NCBI RefSeq assembly: GCF_029264495.1
Contig: NZ_JARIBH010000067.1
Coordinates: 1-64,000, forward strand
DNA: 64,000 bases
Source of the DNA: Peptacetobacter sp.
GTDB taxonomy: Bacteria; Bacillota; Clostridia; Peptostreptococcales; Peptostreptococcaceae
Reading direction: 5' to 3'
A program made the position numbers and the translations under genes. How positions within the stretch are numbered: position 1 is the first letter of the stretch; every line of letters begins with the position of its first letter. Positions 20,559-30,681 of this stretch are shown in pieces. A model generated the notes under the pieces. That model had not been told where the DNA came from, searched no databases, and saw only the letters and a program-made list of their open reading frames with translations.

Positions 20559-22163
20559 TTAAATTTGAATCTTATTATTTTCTTCATTACTATATGTAAA
20601 TGTTGATATTCGTTTTAATTCTTCTAATACATATGGAGATTTATCTTGAGATGTCATAACTGTTATGAAATCACCATGTATTAATTTTAAATCTCCTTTA
20701 GGTATAATTTCTTTTTCTCCTCTATTTACTGCAACTATCAATGATGTTTCAGGCCATTTTATTTCTTTTATTTTTTTGCCATCAGCCAAGCAGTCCATAT
20801 CTATAGACACCTCTAAAAGTGTTTTTTGTTTTGAAGCTCCCTTATATTCATTTGTTTTATTGCTTCTTTCAAGCAGTCTATTTAATAAACTTTCGTATAT
20901 TGGCTCTGATTTCAATATATCTGAAGTAAGTTGTGCTATAACTGTCACTATTGCAAGTGGTAATAAATGTACTAAAGAACTTGTCATTTCTGATATTAAT
21001 ATTATTCCTGTTATCGGTGCTTTTACAATCGCTGCAAAATGTCCTGCCATCGCAAGAACTACAAAGTTCATTATATATATACTCGGTATTCCAAGATATC
21101 TAATAGATACAATGCCAACTATATTTCCTACAAGTGCTCCCAATACTAATAATGGGAAAAATATTCCTCCTGGAACACCTGAACCAAAACATATAAATGT
21201 AAGTAAAAATTTTATTATCAAAAATACTACAAGTGTAATAAGTATGAAATCACGATTTTGTAATTCCATTATAAGTTCATGTCCTCCACCTATAAGTATT
21301 GGAGATATCATACCAACTATACCTGTTAAAATAAATGGTATCATTATTTTTACATTTTTATCAATTTTACTTTCTTTAAACATTTTTTGAGTTTTTAATA
21401 TACCACTATTAAATATTACCCCACTTATACCAACTGCTATCCCTAAAATTATAAGAACCCAATAATATTTTATTGGCATTACATTTAACTGTTGAAATTT
21501 TAAAGATGGTATTATTCCAAAAAATTGTTTTGCAATACAATCAGCAGTAAGGGATGCAATCATAGCTGACAATAAAATCATCGGTGAAAAATTCTTATGA
21601 GCTTCTTCAAGAGCAAACATTACTCCAGACATAGGTGCATTAAATGCAGCAGATAATCCAGCACTTGCTCCACATGTAGTTAAATAAACTTCTTCATAGT
21701 CTGGTTTTTTTGTTCTTTTTGATATTTTTTCTCCTATACATCCTCCCATTTGAACCGATGGTCCTTCTCTACCTACAGACAATCCTGCACCTAAACAAAG
21801 TATTCCACCTACAAATTTATAAAATAAAACTCTCCCCCGATTTATACTCAATTTTCTAGATAATATTCCTTCTAACTGAGGAATACCACTTCCCGATATC
21901 ATAGGTTCTTTCTTAACAAATTCAGATATAATAAATGCAATTGATGCTAATAAAATAAATACAGCTGGAATCATTATTATATTTTGAGATGCTACAGCAT
22001 AAAGTCTATTAAATATACCTGCTAGTTTCAATGCAAGTATTCTATATACTACTATAAAAATCCCTGTTACAGCACCAACTATTAATGAATCTACTATTAG
22101 TCTGTACTTTATATCTCTTGTTCTTTTAAAAATTTCAGATATTTTTAATCTTTTTCCTTCCAT
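20559..22163 (-). CDS. ClC-family chloride channel/antiporter with C-terminal TrkA-C domain
   Basis: GSGIPQ, GREGPSVQMG, GSGVPGGIF motifs; cytosolic C-terminal domain. Confidence 0.92.
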   Translation of the reverse strand: MEGKRLKISEIFKRTRDIKYRLIVDSLIVGAVTGIFIVVYRILALKLAGIFNRLYAVASQNIIMIPAVFILLASIAFIISEFVKKEPMISGSGIPQLEGILSRKLSINRGRVLFYKFVGGILCLGAGLSVGREGPSVQMGGCIGEKISKRTKKPDYEEVYLTTCGASAGLSAAFNAPMSGVMFALEEAHKNFSPMILLSAMIASLTADCIAKQFFGIIPSLKFQQLNVMPIKYYWVLIILGIAVGISGVIFNSGILKTQKMFKESKIDKNVKIMIPFILTGIVGMISPILIGGGHELIMELQNRDFILITLVVFLIIKFLLTFICFGSGVPGGIFFPLLVLGALVGNIVGIVSIRYLGIPSIYIMNFVVLAMAGHFAAIVKAPITGIILISEMTSSLVHLLPLAIVTVIAQLTSDILKSEPIYESLLNRLLERSNKTNEYKGASKQKTLLEVSIDMDCLADGKKIKEIKWPETSLIVAVNRGEKEIIPKGDLKLIHGDFITVMTSQDKSPYVLEELKRISTFTYSNEENNKIQI

Positions 22164-22239
22164 TAGGTCACTTCCTTATTAAATTTTTATATTATACACT
22201 ATATAAGTATAACATAAGTTTTATATTTTTTATTTTTGC

Positions 22240-22268
22240 ATAAAAAAAAGACCTAAATAGGTCTTTAA
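22240..22268 (-). terminator. Terminator downstream of tRNA-Ser
   Basis: AAAGACCTAtTTAGGTCTTTTTTT on minus strand. Confidence 0.85.
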
Positions 22269-22269
22269 C

Positions 22270-22363
22270 TGGCGGAGAAGGAGGGATTCGAACCCTCGCA
22301 CCGGTGTTACCCAGCCTAAACCCTTAGCAGGGGCTCCTCTTATAGCCTCTTGAGTACTTCTCC
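22270..22363 (-). tRNA. tRNA-Ser (anticodon GCT), 3' CCA encoded
   Basis: GGAGAAGTACTCAAGAGGCTATAAGAGGAGCCCCTGCTAAGGGTTTAGGCTGGGTAACACCGGTGCGAGGGTTCGAATCCCTCCTTCTCCGCCA; long variable arm, loop CTGCTAA. Confidence 0.96.
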
Positions 22364-22500
22364 ATACTATATTAATATAATACATTATCGTATATAATAA
22401 GTCAAGTAAATACTCTTTTATAGTTTTATATTTTAGAAAAAAAATAATTTTAATTATAAAAAGTAACAATATATTAATATAATATTTAAAAATATTCTTT

Positions 22501-23283
22501 TTAGAAATATTTTCTATAATCATAAATAGTTGATGAATCGTGAGAATCTGAACCTAAAACCATTTTTATCTTATTCTTCTCAACTAATTCTTTTAAATAT
22601 CCTGATATATATATTTCTCCACAATTAGCCTTTCTAAGTCCTGAAACATTATAATCTAATTCAAAGCCATTTTCCTTTATATTTTTAACCAAAACTTTTA
22701 ATATTTTTTGTTCTTTATAATCATATGTAAAAATTTTACAATATTTTCTTATTAAATTTAAATGTCCTATTCTTTTAGGTTTGTATTCTCCTAAATCAGA
22801 AAATATCATATCATTTATTGTTTCATAGTATTTTTTATATAGGTTATCTATACCATTAAAATACTCAATTAGCTTTTCAAACTCTTCTATACTATAATCT
22901 ATACATGAATATCCATAACTTGTTTTTAACATATGTATTGATATTATTGAATCATCTAAGAATTTTCCATATTTATTTAAATTTTCTTTTATTTCTTTTT
23001 CAAATCCCTCTATATAATCTACTTCTGCACCTATATTTATCTTTATTTTATTTTTATATTTTTCTTTTATATTTTTCGCTTCATTTAAATATTTTTCAAA
23101 TTCTTTTTCTGTTGGTGCACTATCTTTTTTAGGTGAAGGGTCAATGAAATTTTTAGGTAATGGAAAATGCTCCGTAAAACTTATTTCTGTATATCCATTA
23201 TTTATAGCATTTTTTATATATTTTTCAAAAGGATCTTTTGTCCCATGTGGGCAATAATGTGTATGTATATGTCCGTCTTTCAT
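22501..23283 (-). CDS. Histidinol-phosphatase, PHP family
   Basis: DGHIHTHYCPHG, SFTEHFPLP, GAEVDYIEG, GSDSHDSSTI. Confidence 0.85.
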   Translation of the reverse strand: MKDGHIHTHYCPHGTKDPFEKYIKNAINNGYTEISFTEHFPLPKNFIDPSPKKDSAPTEKEFEKYLNEAKNIKEKYKNKIKINIGAEVDYIEGFEKEIKENLNKYGKFLDDSIISIHMLKTSYGYSCIDYSIEEFEKLIEYFNGIDNLYKKYYETINDMIFSDLGEYKPKRIGHLNLIRKYCKIFTYDYKEQKILKVLVKNIKENGFELDYNVSGLRKANCGEIYISGYLKELVEKNKIKMVLGSDSHDSSTIYDYRKYF

Positions 23284-23303
23284 ATTTTCTCCCTTCTTAT
23301 TGA

Positions 23304-23661
23304 TTAATTGATATAGGAATCTATATATTCTTTAATATCACAAGCTAAAATTAAATTCTTAGAAGAAACTAATACAGGTTTTCCATATCTATTAGAAAGC
23401 TCAATTAATAGTTTATGGTCTACTAGATTTTTATAAGCTTTTTTAGTCTACTAACAGGTAGATTTAAAGTTTTAGAAAGTGAAGAAAACTTAATTTCAAC
23501 ATTTGTACTGTTACAATCAATAACTAAGTCTATAATACTATCTGCTAGAGATATTTCTAAAAAATCAGGAACTAGACTAAATAAATATTTTTTAGCTATT
23601 TGAATATCAGTTATCCTATTTTTTTGCTTTTAAATTCATTTAAATAAATAACATTGGCCAT
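23304..23661 (-). pseudogene. Disrupted small protein gene (two apparent A-run frameshifts)
   Basis: MANVIYLNEFKSKK | RITDIQIAKKYLFSLVPDFLEISLADSIIDLVIDCNSTNVEIKFSSLSKTLNLPVSRLKK | YKNLVDHKLLIELSNRYGKPVLVSSKNLILACDIKEYIDSYIN*; reading restored by one A in each of two A runs. Confidence 0.6.
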
Positions 23662-23687
23662 AAAAAATCACTACCTTTGTAATTTTA

Positions 23688-23716
23688 AGTATATATGTGC
23701 TTTTTTATAGTGTCAA
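23688..23716 (-). promoter_or_regulatory. Near-consensus promoter upstream of the disrupted gene
   Basis: TTGACA (23716-23711), 17 bp, TATACT (23693-23688) on minus strand. Confidence 0.6.
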
Positions 23717-23748
23717 TCTTTGAAATTTTAAAATATGCAAATTGGGTA

Positions 23749-24027
23749 CTAACTAATACCTTCTAAAATCAATTTTAAAGACACTTTTAAAAAGTTTACG
23801 ATTTTATCACAAGCTTCTTCTTCGTGTAGAACAAGATCTATTTTATTAGCTTTCATAGCTCCTGTTGTTACAGTATATTCTTTGTGTTTGATTTTTACTT
23901 CTAACTCATCTACTACCTTTAAATCTTTGATTACTAACATACCAACTTCTAAAAGTTAATTTTTATCCTTGTTAAGTACTGTTGTTTCTGTGTCTATTAA
24001 CACAAATATTCTGTATTTTAAAAGCCT
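23749..24027 (-). pseudogene. DnaQ-like 3'-5' exonuclease remnant (in-frame stop, truncated)
   Basis: LLKYRIFVLIDTETTVLNKDKN*LLEVGMLVIKDLKVVDELEVKIKHKEYTVTTGAMKANKIDLVLHEEEACDKIVNFL; DTET is the DnaQ ExoI motif. Confidence 0.6.
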
Positions 24028-24138
24028 TTTTTATCCTCCCTTTTATAATATAAAGTTTTAAATTTAAATATAAAGTCTAGTATAAAATTATTTCTATTAT
24101 TAATAATATTTAAAATCTAAGTTTTAATTTTGTATATA

Positions 24139-24172
24139 AAAAACCTGTATAAATTTATACAGGCTTTTTTAA
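24139..24172. terminator. Bidirectional terminator downstream of folD
   Basis: AAAACCTGTATAAATTTATACAGGCTTTTTT. Confidence 0.88.
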
Positions 24173-25029
24173 TCTATTCTATTTTGTTTTTTACAAGCTC
24201 TTATTACGTGTTCTGCAAGTACAGATGTTGTTACAGATCCTACTCCACCAGGAACTGGTGTAACCATTTTTGCTTTTCCTCTAACAGAATTTGTGTCAAC
24301 ATCTCCGCAAAGATTTCCATCTTTATCTAGATTTATCCCTACATCAATAACTATAGCATCTTCTTTTATATATGATTTATCTATTATTTTAGCTTTTCCT
24401 ATTGCTGATATTAAAACGTCTGCTTTTTTTGCTTCTTTTACTAAATCATCCGTTTTAGAATGGCATATTGTAACAGTGGAATGTTCTTCCATCAGCATCA
24501 TAGCTACTGGTCTTCCCACAATTAATGACCTTCCAAGTACTACTGTATTTTTGCCAACTAAATCTACATCATAATACTCTAATATCTTCATTACCGCTTC
24601 TGGAGTACAAGGAGCATATCCTTCTTTATCACCTTCAAATAATTTAGATGTATTCATAGGATTAAAACAATCTACATCCTTTTCAGGATCTATTATATTT
24701 TTTATTATATTCTCATCAATATTTTCTGGTAATGGTCTTAAACAAAGAATAGCATTAATGTTTTTATCTTTATTTAATTTTTCTATTGTTTCTATATATT
24801 TTTCTTCTGATACATCTTCATCTAAGACTATTCTTTCAGTATCTATCCCTATTTTACTACATCTAGATACTGCACCTCTTTCATAAGATATATCATCTGG
24901 TTTTTCCCCAACTCTCACTATTGATAGCTTTGGTATTATATTTTTTTCTTTTAATTCTTCTACTTCTTTAATTAATTTATCTGTTATTTTATCTGCAACT
25001 GGTTTACCTTTTATTATATCTGTATTCAT
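24169..25029 (-). CDS. folD: Methylenetetrahydrofolate dehydrogenase/cyclohydrolase
   Basis: 286 aa; VVLGRSLIVGRPVAMML, VTPVPGGVGSVTTSVL. Confidence 0.94.
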   Translation of the reverse strand: MNTDIIKGKPVADKITDKLIKEVEELKEKNIIPKLSIVRVGEKPDDISYERGAVSRCSKIGIDTERIVLDEDVSEEKYIETIEKLNKDKNINAILCLRPLPENIDENIIKNIIDPEKDVDCFNPMNTSKLFEGDKEGYAPCTPEAVMKILEYYDVDLVGKNTVVLGRSLIVGRPVAMMLMEEHSTVTICHSKTDDLVKEAKKADVLISAIGKAKIIDKSYIKEDAIVIDVGINLDKDGNLCGDVDTNSVRGKAKMVTPVPGGVGSVTTSVLAEHVIRACKKQNRID

Positions 25030-25030
25030 A

Positions 25031-25663
25031 TTATTCCTCCATGATTTCTAATACTCTATCAAATACTTGATCACATATATATATACCCTCTTCAACTATA
25101 GAATTTACTTCTTTAGAAATTTTATCTGCATATTCTCTATCTTTCATGGATTTAGTATTTATCTTTACATTTAATTTTGATCCAAGTAAACATGCTCTCA
25201 AACATTGTATACCAACACCAATATCGCTTATAACTAATCTAGATGATTTATCAACTATTTTTTCATGAATTTTTATAGCCTTAAAACAAGTTTTTGCTGA
25301 TTTATATGGTATTTCACATGCTTGCTTTAATACTATTTCCATTTTTTGTGATTTATAAGCTCTTTGTTCTTCTGTTTCTGTAGGTAGCTTATATGCTCTA
25401 GAAAGTGGCATAAAATATTCTGCATCTTTATCAACCATAGATAATAATTCTTTTTCTATTTTTTTTGCCTCTATTAAAACTTCTTTAATTTCTTCCTCAA
25501 ATTCTTTATATTTTTTCTTTCCAACTGTAAGATTTGCTACCATATTGCCAAGTGCAACACCTATTGCTCCAACAAAAGCAGCTCCTCCTCCCCCTCCAGG
25601 AACAGGTTCTTTAGAAGAAAGAACTTCTATAAATTCTACACAGCTTTTATCTACTATCTTCAT
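25031..25663 (-). CDS. fchA: Methenyltetrahydrofolate cyclohydrolase (cyclodeaminase-like)
   Basis: 210 aa; SSKEPVPGGGGGAAFVGAIGVALGNMVANLT. Confidence 0.9.
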   Translation of the reverse strand: MKIVDKSCVEFIEVLSSKEPVPGGGGGAAFVGAIGVALGNMVANLTVGKKKYKEFEEEIKEVLIEAKKIEKELLSMVDKDAEYFMPLSRAYKLPTETEEQRAYKSQKMEIVLKQACEIPYKSAKTCFKAIKIHEKIVDKSSRLVISDIGVGIQCLRACLLGSKLNVKINTKSMKDREYADKISKEVNSIVEEGIYICDQVFDRVLEIMEE

Positions 25664-25816
25664 TTATCAGCACCTTTTCTCTTATTTAAATTTTCTTATA
25701 TTTTATTATATCAATTTCAAATAAATAATAATAGATTTTTACATCAAATCTTAAATATTTATATAAATCGAAATTTATATAAATCTCATAGAATCATTTC
25801 ATTATTAAAATAAAAA

Positions 25817-25862
25817 TATGGGCTAAAGACTAATTAAATCTTAGTCGATAGCCCATATTCTA
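25817..25862. terminator. Terminator-like hairpin
   Basis: AATATGGGCTAaagACTAAttaaatcTTAGTcgaTAGCCCATATT. Confidence 0.7.
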
Positions 25863-25868
25863 TTCAGT

Positions 25869-26387
25869 TTATTTCATTCCTCTTGCTTTATATATTATAT
25901 CTTCTACTATATCGTAATTTCCATATGTAAACCCATCTTTTTTGAATGTTACAGCATAGTCTTTATTAAAAACTAATACAACTACATTTTCGCCTCGTCC
26001 CATTCTTTGAATTTTTCTATATTTTAATTCTGATTTAAGACCATTTTGATTGTTTATAACAAGATGATCTTTATAAAAATCTATCTTTAATTTTATTTTA
26101 TCAGTTCCATTTTCTTCTACTACTTTCTTATAACTTTTAGAACCCAATACATTATATGATATAAACAGTTCCCAAATAAGCATAACAAATCCAAATATGG
26201 CAAATGCTATTCCATATGCTATACTTGCAGTTACAGCACCATATCCTCCAACTACAACTAAAATTATACTAAGAAGTATACTTACTGTTTTTATTTTTCT
26301 ATTTGTAGATAGTTTTACAGATTCTACATAATCTTCTTTTGTTATATAACTTGTATTTCTAGCTTTTATAACTTCTGACTTAGCCAC
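25869..26387 (-). CDS. YcxB-like membrane protein (copy 1)
   Basis: 172 aa, two TM segments followed by a YcxB-like soluble domain. Confidence 0.65.
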   Translation of the reverse strand: MAKSEVIKARNTSYITKEDYVESVKLSTNRKIKTVSILLSIILVVVGGYGAVTASIAYGIAFAIFGFVMLIWELFISYNVLGSKSYKKVVEENGTDKIKLKIDFYKDHLVINNQNGLKSELKYRKIQRMGRGENVVVLVFNKDYAVTFKKDGFTYGNYDIVEDIIYKARGMK

Positions 26388-26400
26388 TTTTATTCCTCCA

Positions 26401-26916
26401 TTAAGCTTTTTTTGAATTATTTTTTTCTATTATTGGTACTAGTAAATTTTTAAGATCATCTATATTACCTTCTTTAAATCCATCTTTTTTTATCAGCATT
26501 ATTACATTTTTCCCAAAGATAATTATTAATTTATCCTTCATCTCTTTTAACATCTGCATATCAGAGTATTTTAATTTTATCATTTTTGAATCACTAGTTA
26601 TCATTTCTGCATGGTTATTAAAGAAATTTACATTTTGTACCATTCCTCTACCATTTTGAGATTCTTTTTTACCTCTATACTGCATTTTCCCCATTTTTCT
26701 AGGTAAATAATAATATCTCCAAAAAACTATACCTATTGCAAGTGCTATAGATGCTATCCCTGTAAAAACTTTTCCATTTGATACTCCATAAATCCCCATT
26801 GAAATACCAAGTATACCAAAACCTATACTCATTATTGAATAAATTTTAGGTATTCCAAATTTCATAACTTCTATCATATCTTTTTCCGTTATTTCATTTC
26901 TCGTTCTAATTGTCAT
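26401..26916 (-). CDS. YcxB-like membrane protein (copy 2)
   Basis: 171 aa, same architecture as neighbour; tandem paralogue. Confidence 0.65.
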   Translation of the reverse strand: MTIRTRNEITEKDMIEVMKFGIPKIYSIMSIGFGILGISMGIYGVSNGKVFTGIASIALAIGIVFWRYYYLPRKMGKMQYRGKKESQNGRGMVQNVNFFNNHAEMITSDSKMIKLKYSDMQMLKEMKDKLIIIFGKNVIMLIKKDGFKEGNIDDLKNLLVPIIEKNNSKKA

Positions 26917-27011
26917 TTTATCACCTCTTATTAGTAATTTTCACAAAAATATTTCGTTAGCTATAATTTTACTATTAATTTTCTTTTTAACAACTATTAT
27001 ATTATAACATA

Positions 27012-27052
27012 AAAAATCCCTGAATTTTTAAAAATCCAGGGATTATACAAAT
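27012..27052. terminator. Terminator downstream of fhs
   Basis: aaaaAATCCCTGAATTTTtaAAAATCCAGGGATTat. Confidence 0.8.
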
Positions 27053-27059
27053 CATATTT

Positions 27060-28736
27060 TTAGAATAAACCTGATATTACTCCATTTTCATCAACATCTA
27101 TTCTTTCTGCTGCTGGAACTTTTGGAAGACCTGGCATTTTCATTATAGCTCCTGTAAGAGCTACTATAAATCCTGCACCTGCTGAAACTGTTAAATCTCT
27201 TACTGTTATTCTAAATCCTTCTGGTTTACCAAGTTTAGTTTGGTCATCAGTAAGTGAGTACTGAGTTTTTGCCATACATATTGGTAATTTATTAAATCCT
27301 AATCTTTCAAATTTAGCTATTTCTTTTTCAGCTTCTTTTGTAAAATCTACTCCATCAGCACCGTAAATTTTTGTAGCTATTGCATTTATTTTTTCTTTTA
27401 TTGATAAATCTTCTTCATAACAATATTGGAAATTATTTTCTTCTTCTTCAATTAATCTTAATACTTCCTTAGCTACTTCTATTCCACCTTCTCCACCTTT
27501 TGCCCAAACTTCAGATAATGCAACATTTACACCTAGTTCTTTACATCTATCTTCTACTAATTTAAGTTCTGCTTCTGTGTCTTGTGGAAATCTATTTATA
27601 GCAACAACTGCTGGTAATCCAAATACTTTTGTTATATTTTCAACGTGTTTTAATAAGTTTGGAAGTCCTTTTTCTAAAGCTTCTAAATTTTCTTCATTTA
27701 AATCATTTTTAGCTACTCCACCATTATATTTTAATGCTCTTATTGTAGCTACTATTATAACTGCATCTGGCTTTAAATCTGCCATTCTACATTTTATATC
27801 TATGAATTTTTCAGCACCTAAATCTGCACCAAATCCTGCTTCTGTTAATACATAATCAGAAAAATGCATAGCCATTTTTGTAGCTATTACTGAGTTACAT
27901 CCATGTGCTATATTTGCAAATGGACCTCCATGTACAAATGCTGGAGTTCCTTCTAATGTCTGAACTAAGTTTGGTTTTAAAGCGTCTTTTAATAAAGCAG
28001 CCATAGCACCATTAGCTTTTAATTCTCTAGCTGTTACAGGTTCATTATCATAATTATATGCAACTATAATATCTCCAAGTCTTTCTTTTAAATCTGATAT
28101 ATCATTTGCTAAACAGAAAGCTGCCATTACTTCTGATGCAACTGTTATGTCAAATCCATCTTCTCTAGTAACACCATCTACTCTTCTTCCTAAACCGTCT
28201 ACAACATTTCTAAGCTGTCTATCATTCATATCGACACATCTTCTCCAAGTTATGCTTCTTGTATCTATATTAAGCGCATTTCCTTGATGTATATGATTGT
28301 CAAGCATTGCTGCTAATAAGTTATTTGCTGCTCCTATAGCATGAAAATCACCTGTAAAGTGAAGATTTATATCTTCCATTGGAACTACTTGAGCATATCC
28401 ACCACCCGCAGCTCCACCTTTTATTCCAAAAACTGGTCCTAATGATGGTTCTCTAAGTGCAACTAAAGCATTTTTACCCATTCTTGAAAATGCATCTGCC
28501 ACACCAATTGTAGTTGTTGTTTTTCCTTCTCCAGCAGGAGTAGGGTTTATAGCTGTAGCAAGTATTAACTTAGCTTTTTTACCTGTATCTTTTTTTAATA
28601 GATTATAGTCAACTTTAGCTTTATATTTTCCATAAAGTTCTATATCATCTTCTGTAAGACCTACTTTTTTTGCAACCTCTCTAATGTCTAAAGGTTTTGC
28701 TTCCTGTGCTATTTCGATATCAGATTTAAATCCCAT
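27060..28736 (-). CDS. fhs: Formate--tetrahydrofolate ligase
   Basis: 558 aa; [50 protein letters not shown]. Confidence 0.97.
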   Translation of the reverse strand: MGFKSDIEIAQEAKPLDIREVAKKVGLTEDDIELYGKYKAKVDYNLLKKDTGKKAKLILATAINPTPAGEGKTTTTIGVADAFSRMGKNALVALREPSLGPVFGIKGGAAGGGYAQVVPMEDINLHFTGDFHAIGAANNLLAAMLDNHIHQGNALNIDTRSITWRRCVDMNDRQLRNVVDGLGRRVDGVTREDGFDITVASEVMAAFCLANDISDLKERLGDIIVAYNYDNEPVTARELKANGAMAALLKDALKPNLVQTLEGTPAFVHGGPFANIAHGCNSVIATKMAMHFSDYVLTEAGFGADLGAEKFIDIKCRMADLKPDAVIIVATIRALKYNGGVAKNDLNEENLEALEKGLPNLLKHVENITKVFGLPAVVAINRFPQDTEAELKLVEDRCKELGVNVALSEVWAKGGEGGIEVAKEVLRLIEEEENNFQYCYEEDLSIKEKINAIATKIYGADGVDFTKEAEKEIAKFERLGFNKLPICMAKTQYSLTDDQTKLGKPEGFRITVRDLTVSAGAGFIVALTGAIMKMPGLPKVPAAERIDVDENGVISGLF

Positions 28737-28874
28737 AATCTTCCCTCCAACTAATAATTAAATTTATAGATAAAAAATTTTTTTCGTTCTTATATCTTAA
28801 ATTATATGTAAAAACACGAATAATTTCAAGGAATTTTTTAAAATTATTCTTATTTTATCTTTGATATTTATTTT

Positions 28875-29795
28875 TTAGTTTTTGTTACTATTTTTTGATA
28901 TTATTGCTCCATAAGCTATAGAGTATAATTTTGATTCATGAGTGTCTGCTCTTGAAACTAGTACTATTGGAGATTTTGCACCCATTATTATTCCTGCCGA
29001 TTTAGCATTTGCCATATATGTAAGTGCTTTTCCTATTCCATTTCCTGTTTCAATATTCGGTACTAATAATATGTCTGCATCTCCACCAACTTCACTTTCA
29101 TATCCTTTTATTCTACATGCTTGTTTTGATATAGCTAAATCAAATGCTATAGGACCTTCAACTATAATATTTTTTCCGAACATTCCTTGTTGATTCATAT
29201 TTTTAAGTTCATCTGCATCTACAGTCCGCTTCATTTTAGGATTAACTTTTTCTTTTGCAGCAAGACATGCTATTTTTAGTGTATCTATTCCTAATGATTT
29301 TCCAGCTTTTATAGCATTTTCTATTATTTTTTTCTTTTGAGGTACATCTGGATCTATATTCATACCTCCATCTGTAAGAATTAATAATTTATGATAATTT
29401 GGAACTTCATAAATCATAACATGACTTAATAAACTATCTGTTCTAAGCCCATATTCTTTATTTAAAACTTCTTTTAAAATTATAGATGTATCTAATAAAC
29501 CTTTCATTACATAATCTGCTTTTTTTGAAGATACTAATTTTACTGCTTTTTCAGCACATAACTTTAAATCTACTTCATTTATTATTTCAACTTCAGATAA
29601 ATCAAAATTTATTTTTTTAGATATTTCTCTAATTTTTTTTTCATCTCCAATAAGTATTGCTTTTATTATATTCATTTTACAAGCATCTTTTACAGCTAAT
29701 AAAACCTCTTCATCGTGTGCAGCTGCAACTGATAAAATAGGTTTTTGTTTACTTTCTTTAAGATTTAAAAAAATATCATCTAATTTTTTTATCAT
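28875..29795 (-). CDS. ptb: Phosphate butyryltransferase-like (phosphate acetyl/butyryltransferase family)
   Basis: 306 aa; VAAAHDEEVL, LLTDGGMNIDPD, GGDADILLVPNIETGN. Confidence 0.85.
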   Translation of the reverse strand: MIKKLDDIFLNLKESKQKPILSVAAAHDEEVLLAVKDACKMNIIKAILIGDEKKIREISKKINFDLSEVEIINEVDLKLCAEKAVKLVSSKKADYVMKGLLDTSIILKEVLNKEYGLRTDSLLSHVMIYEVPNYHKLLILTDGGMNIDPDVPQKKKIIENAIKAGKSLGIDTLKIACLAAKEKVNPKMKRTVDADELKNMNQQGMFGKNIIVEGPIAFDLAISKQACRIKGYESEVGGDADILLVPNIETGNGIGKALTYMANAKSAGIIMGAKSPIVLVSRADTHESKLYSIAYGAIISKNSNKN

Positions 29796-29921
29796 AAATT
29801 TTCCTCCTTTTAGTTTATTTTAACAATTATTTTATAATACAAAATTCTAATTCTTAGTTATATTATACTCTATATACTACTGATATACGAATTAAACTTA
29901 TGTAAGTCATATAAAAAAATA

Positions 29922-29956
29922 GTGAATTAAAATTTTAATCCACTATTTTTATAATA
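29922..29956. terminator. Terminator-like hairpin
   Basis: AATAGTGaATTAAAATTTTAATcCACTATTTTTAT. Confidence 0.75.
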
Positions 29957-29963
29957 TTTATAA

Positions 29964-30647
29964 TTATTCTTTATTTAATTTTTTCTTAGATATTAAAAAT
30001 TCAATATATTTATGATTAACTTCTTTTGCATCGAATTTTACTATTTTAAATATAGTCTGCATTATAATCCCCATACCAAAAGCACTTATAATAGTCCCCA
30101 ATCCAACTGGTCCACCTAAAAAATACCCTATTATTAAAACAACCAGTTCTATTAAACTTCTTATTACTCCTATAGGTTTACCACTTCTTTTGTGAAATAG
30201 CATCATCATTCCATCTCTTGGACCTGTTCCAAGCCCAACACCTATATAAAGCCACATGCATATAGAAAGAAAAATAAGCCCTGAAATTATCATAAATATA
30301 CTCATTAATAGTCCAGTTGTATGTGGTACAAAATCTAAATATGTTATTAAATCTATAAACAATCCAAAGAATATTACATTTAAAACTGTTCCCCATCCAA
30401 TATATTCTCCTGATATCTGGTCTAGTATTATTACCATAATAGAAACAGTTATAGATGCTTGTCCCATTGTAATTCCAAGATTTTTTGATACTCCCCGATG
30501 AAGTACATCCCAAGGACTAAGTCCGATATTTGCATTTATCATAAATACAGTTCCCATTGCACCTATAAAAAATCCTAAAAATAATCTAATAAGTTTAAAT
30601 AGACTAATATTATTATTTATTTTTTTACCATCTAGTGATTTATTCAA
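29964..30647 (-). CDS. YczE/YyaS/YitT-family integral membrane protein
   Basis: 227 aa; MGTVFMINANIGLSPWDVLHRGVSKNLGITMGQASI. Confidence 0.8.
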   Translation of the reverse strand: MNKSLDGKKINNNISLFKLIRLFLGFFIGAMGTVFMINANIGLSPWDVLHRGVSKNLGITMGQASITVSIMVIILDQISGEYIGWGTVLNVIFFGLFIDLITYLDFVPHTTGLLMSIFMIISGLIFLSICMWLYIGVGLGTGPRDGMMMLFHKRSGKPIGVIRSLIELVVLIIGYFLGGPVGLGTIISAFGMGIIMQTIFKIVKFDAKEVNHKYIEFLISKKKLNKE

Positions 30648-30681
30648 AAAAACTCCCTCTTTTCACTTTGAAACTATTTTA

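Noticed and set aside
20665-21390. 241-aa plus-strand ORF
   Set aside because: Antisense to the ClC gene; low-complexity Ser/Ile-rich translation, no motif.
22230-22523. 97-aa minus-strand ORF in the track
   Set aside because: Overlaps the tRNA-Ser(GCT) gene and its terminator; translation is of noncoding DNA.
28875-29795. ptb without adjacent buk as an unusual butyrate pathway
   Set aside because: The kinase may be elsewhere in the genome; absence in a 64-kb window is not informative.
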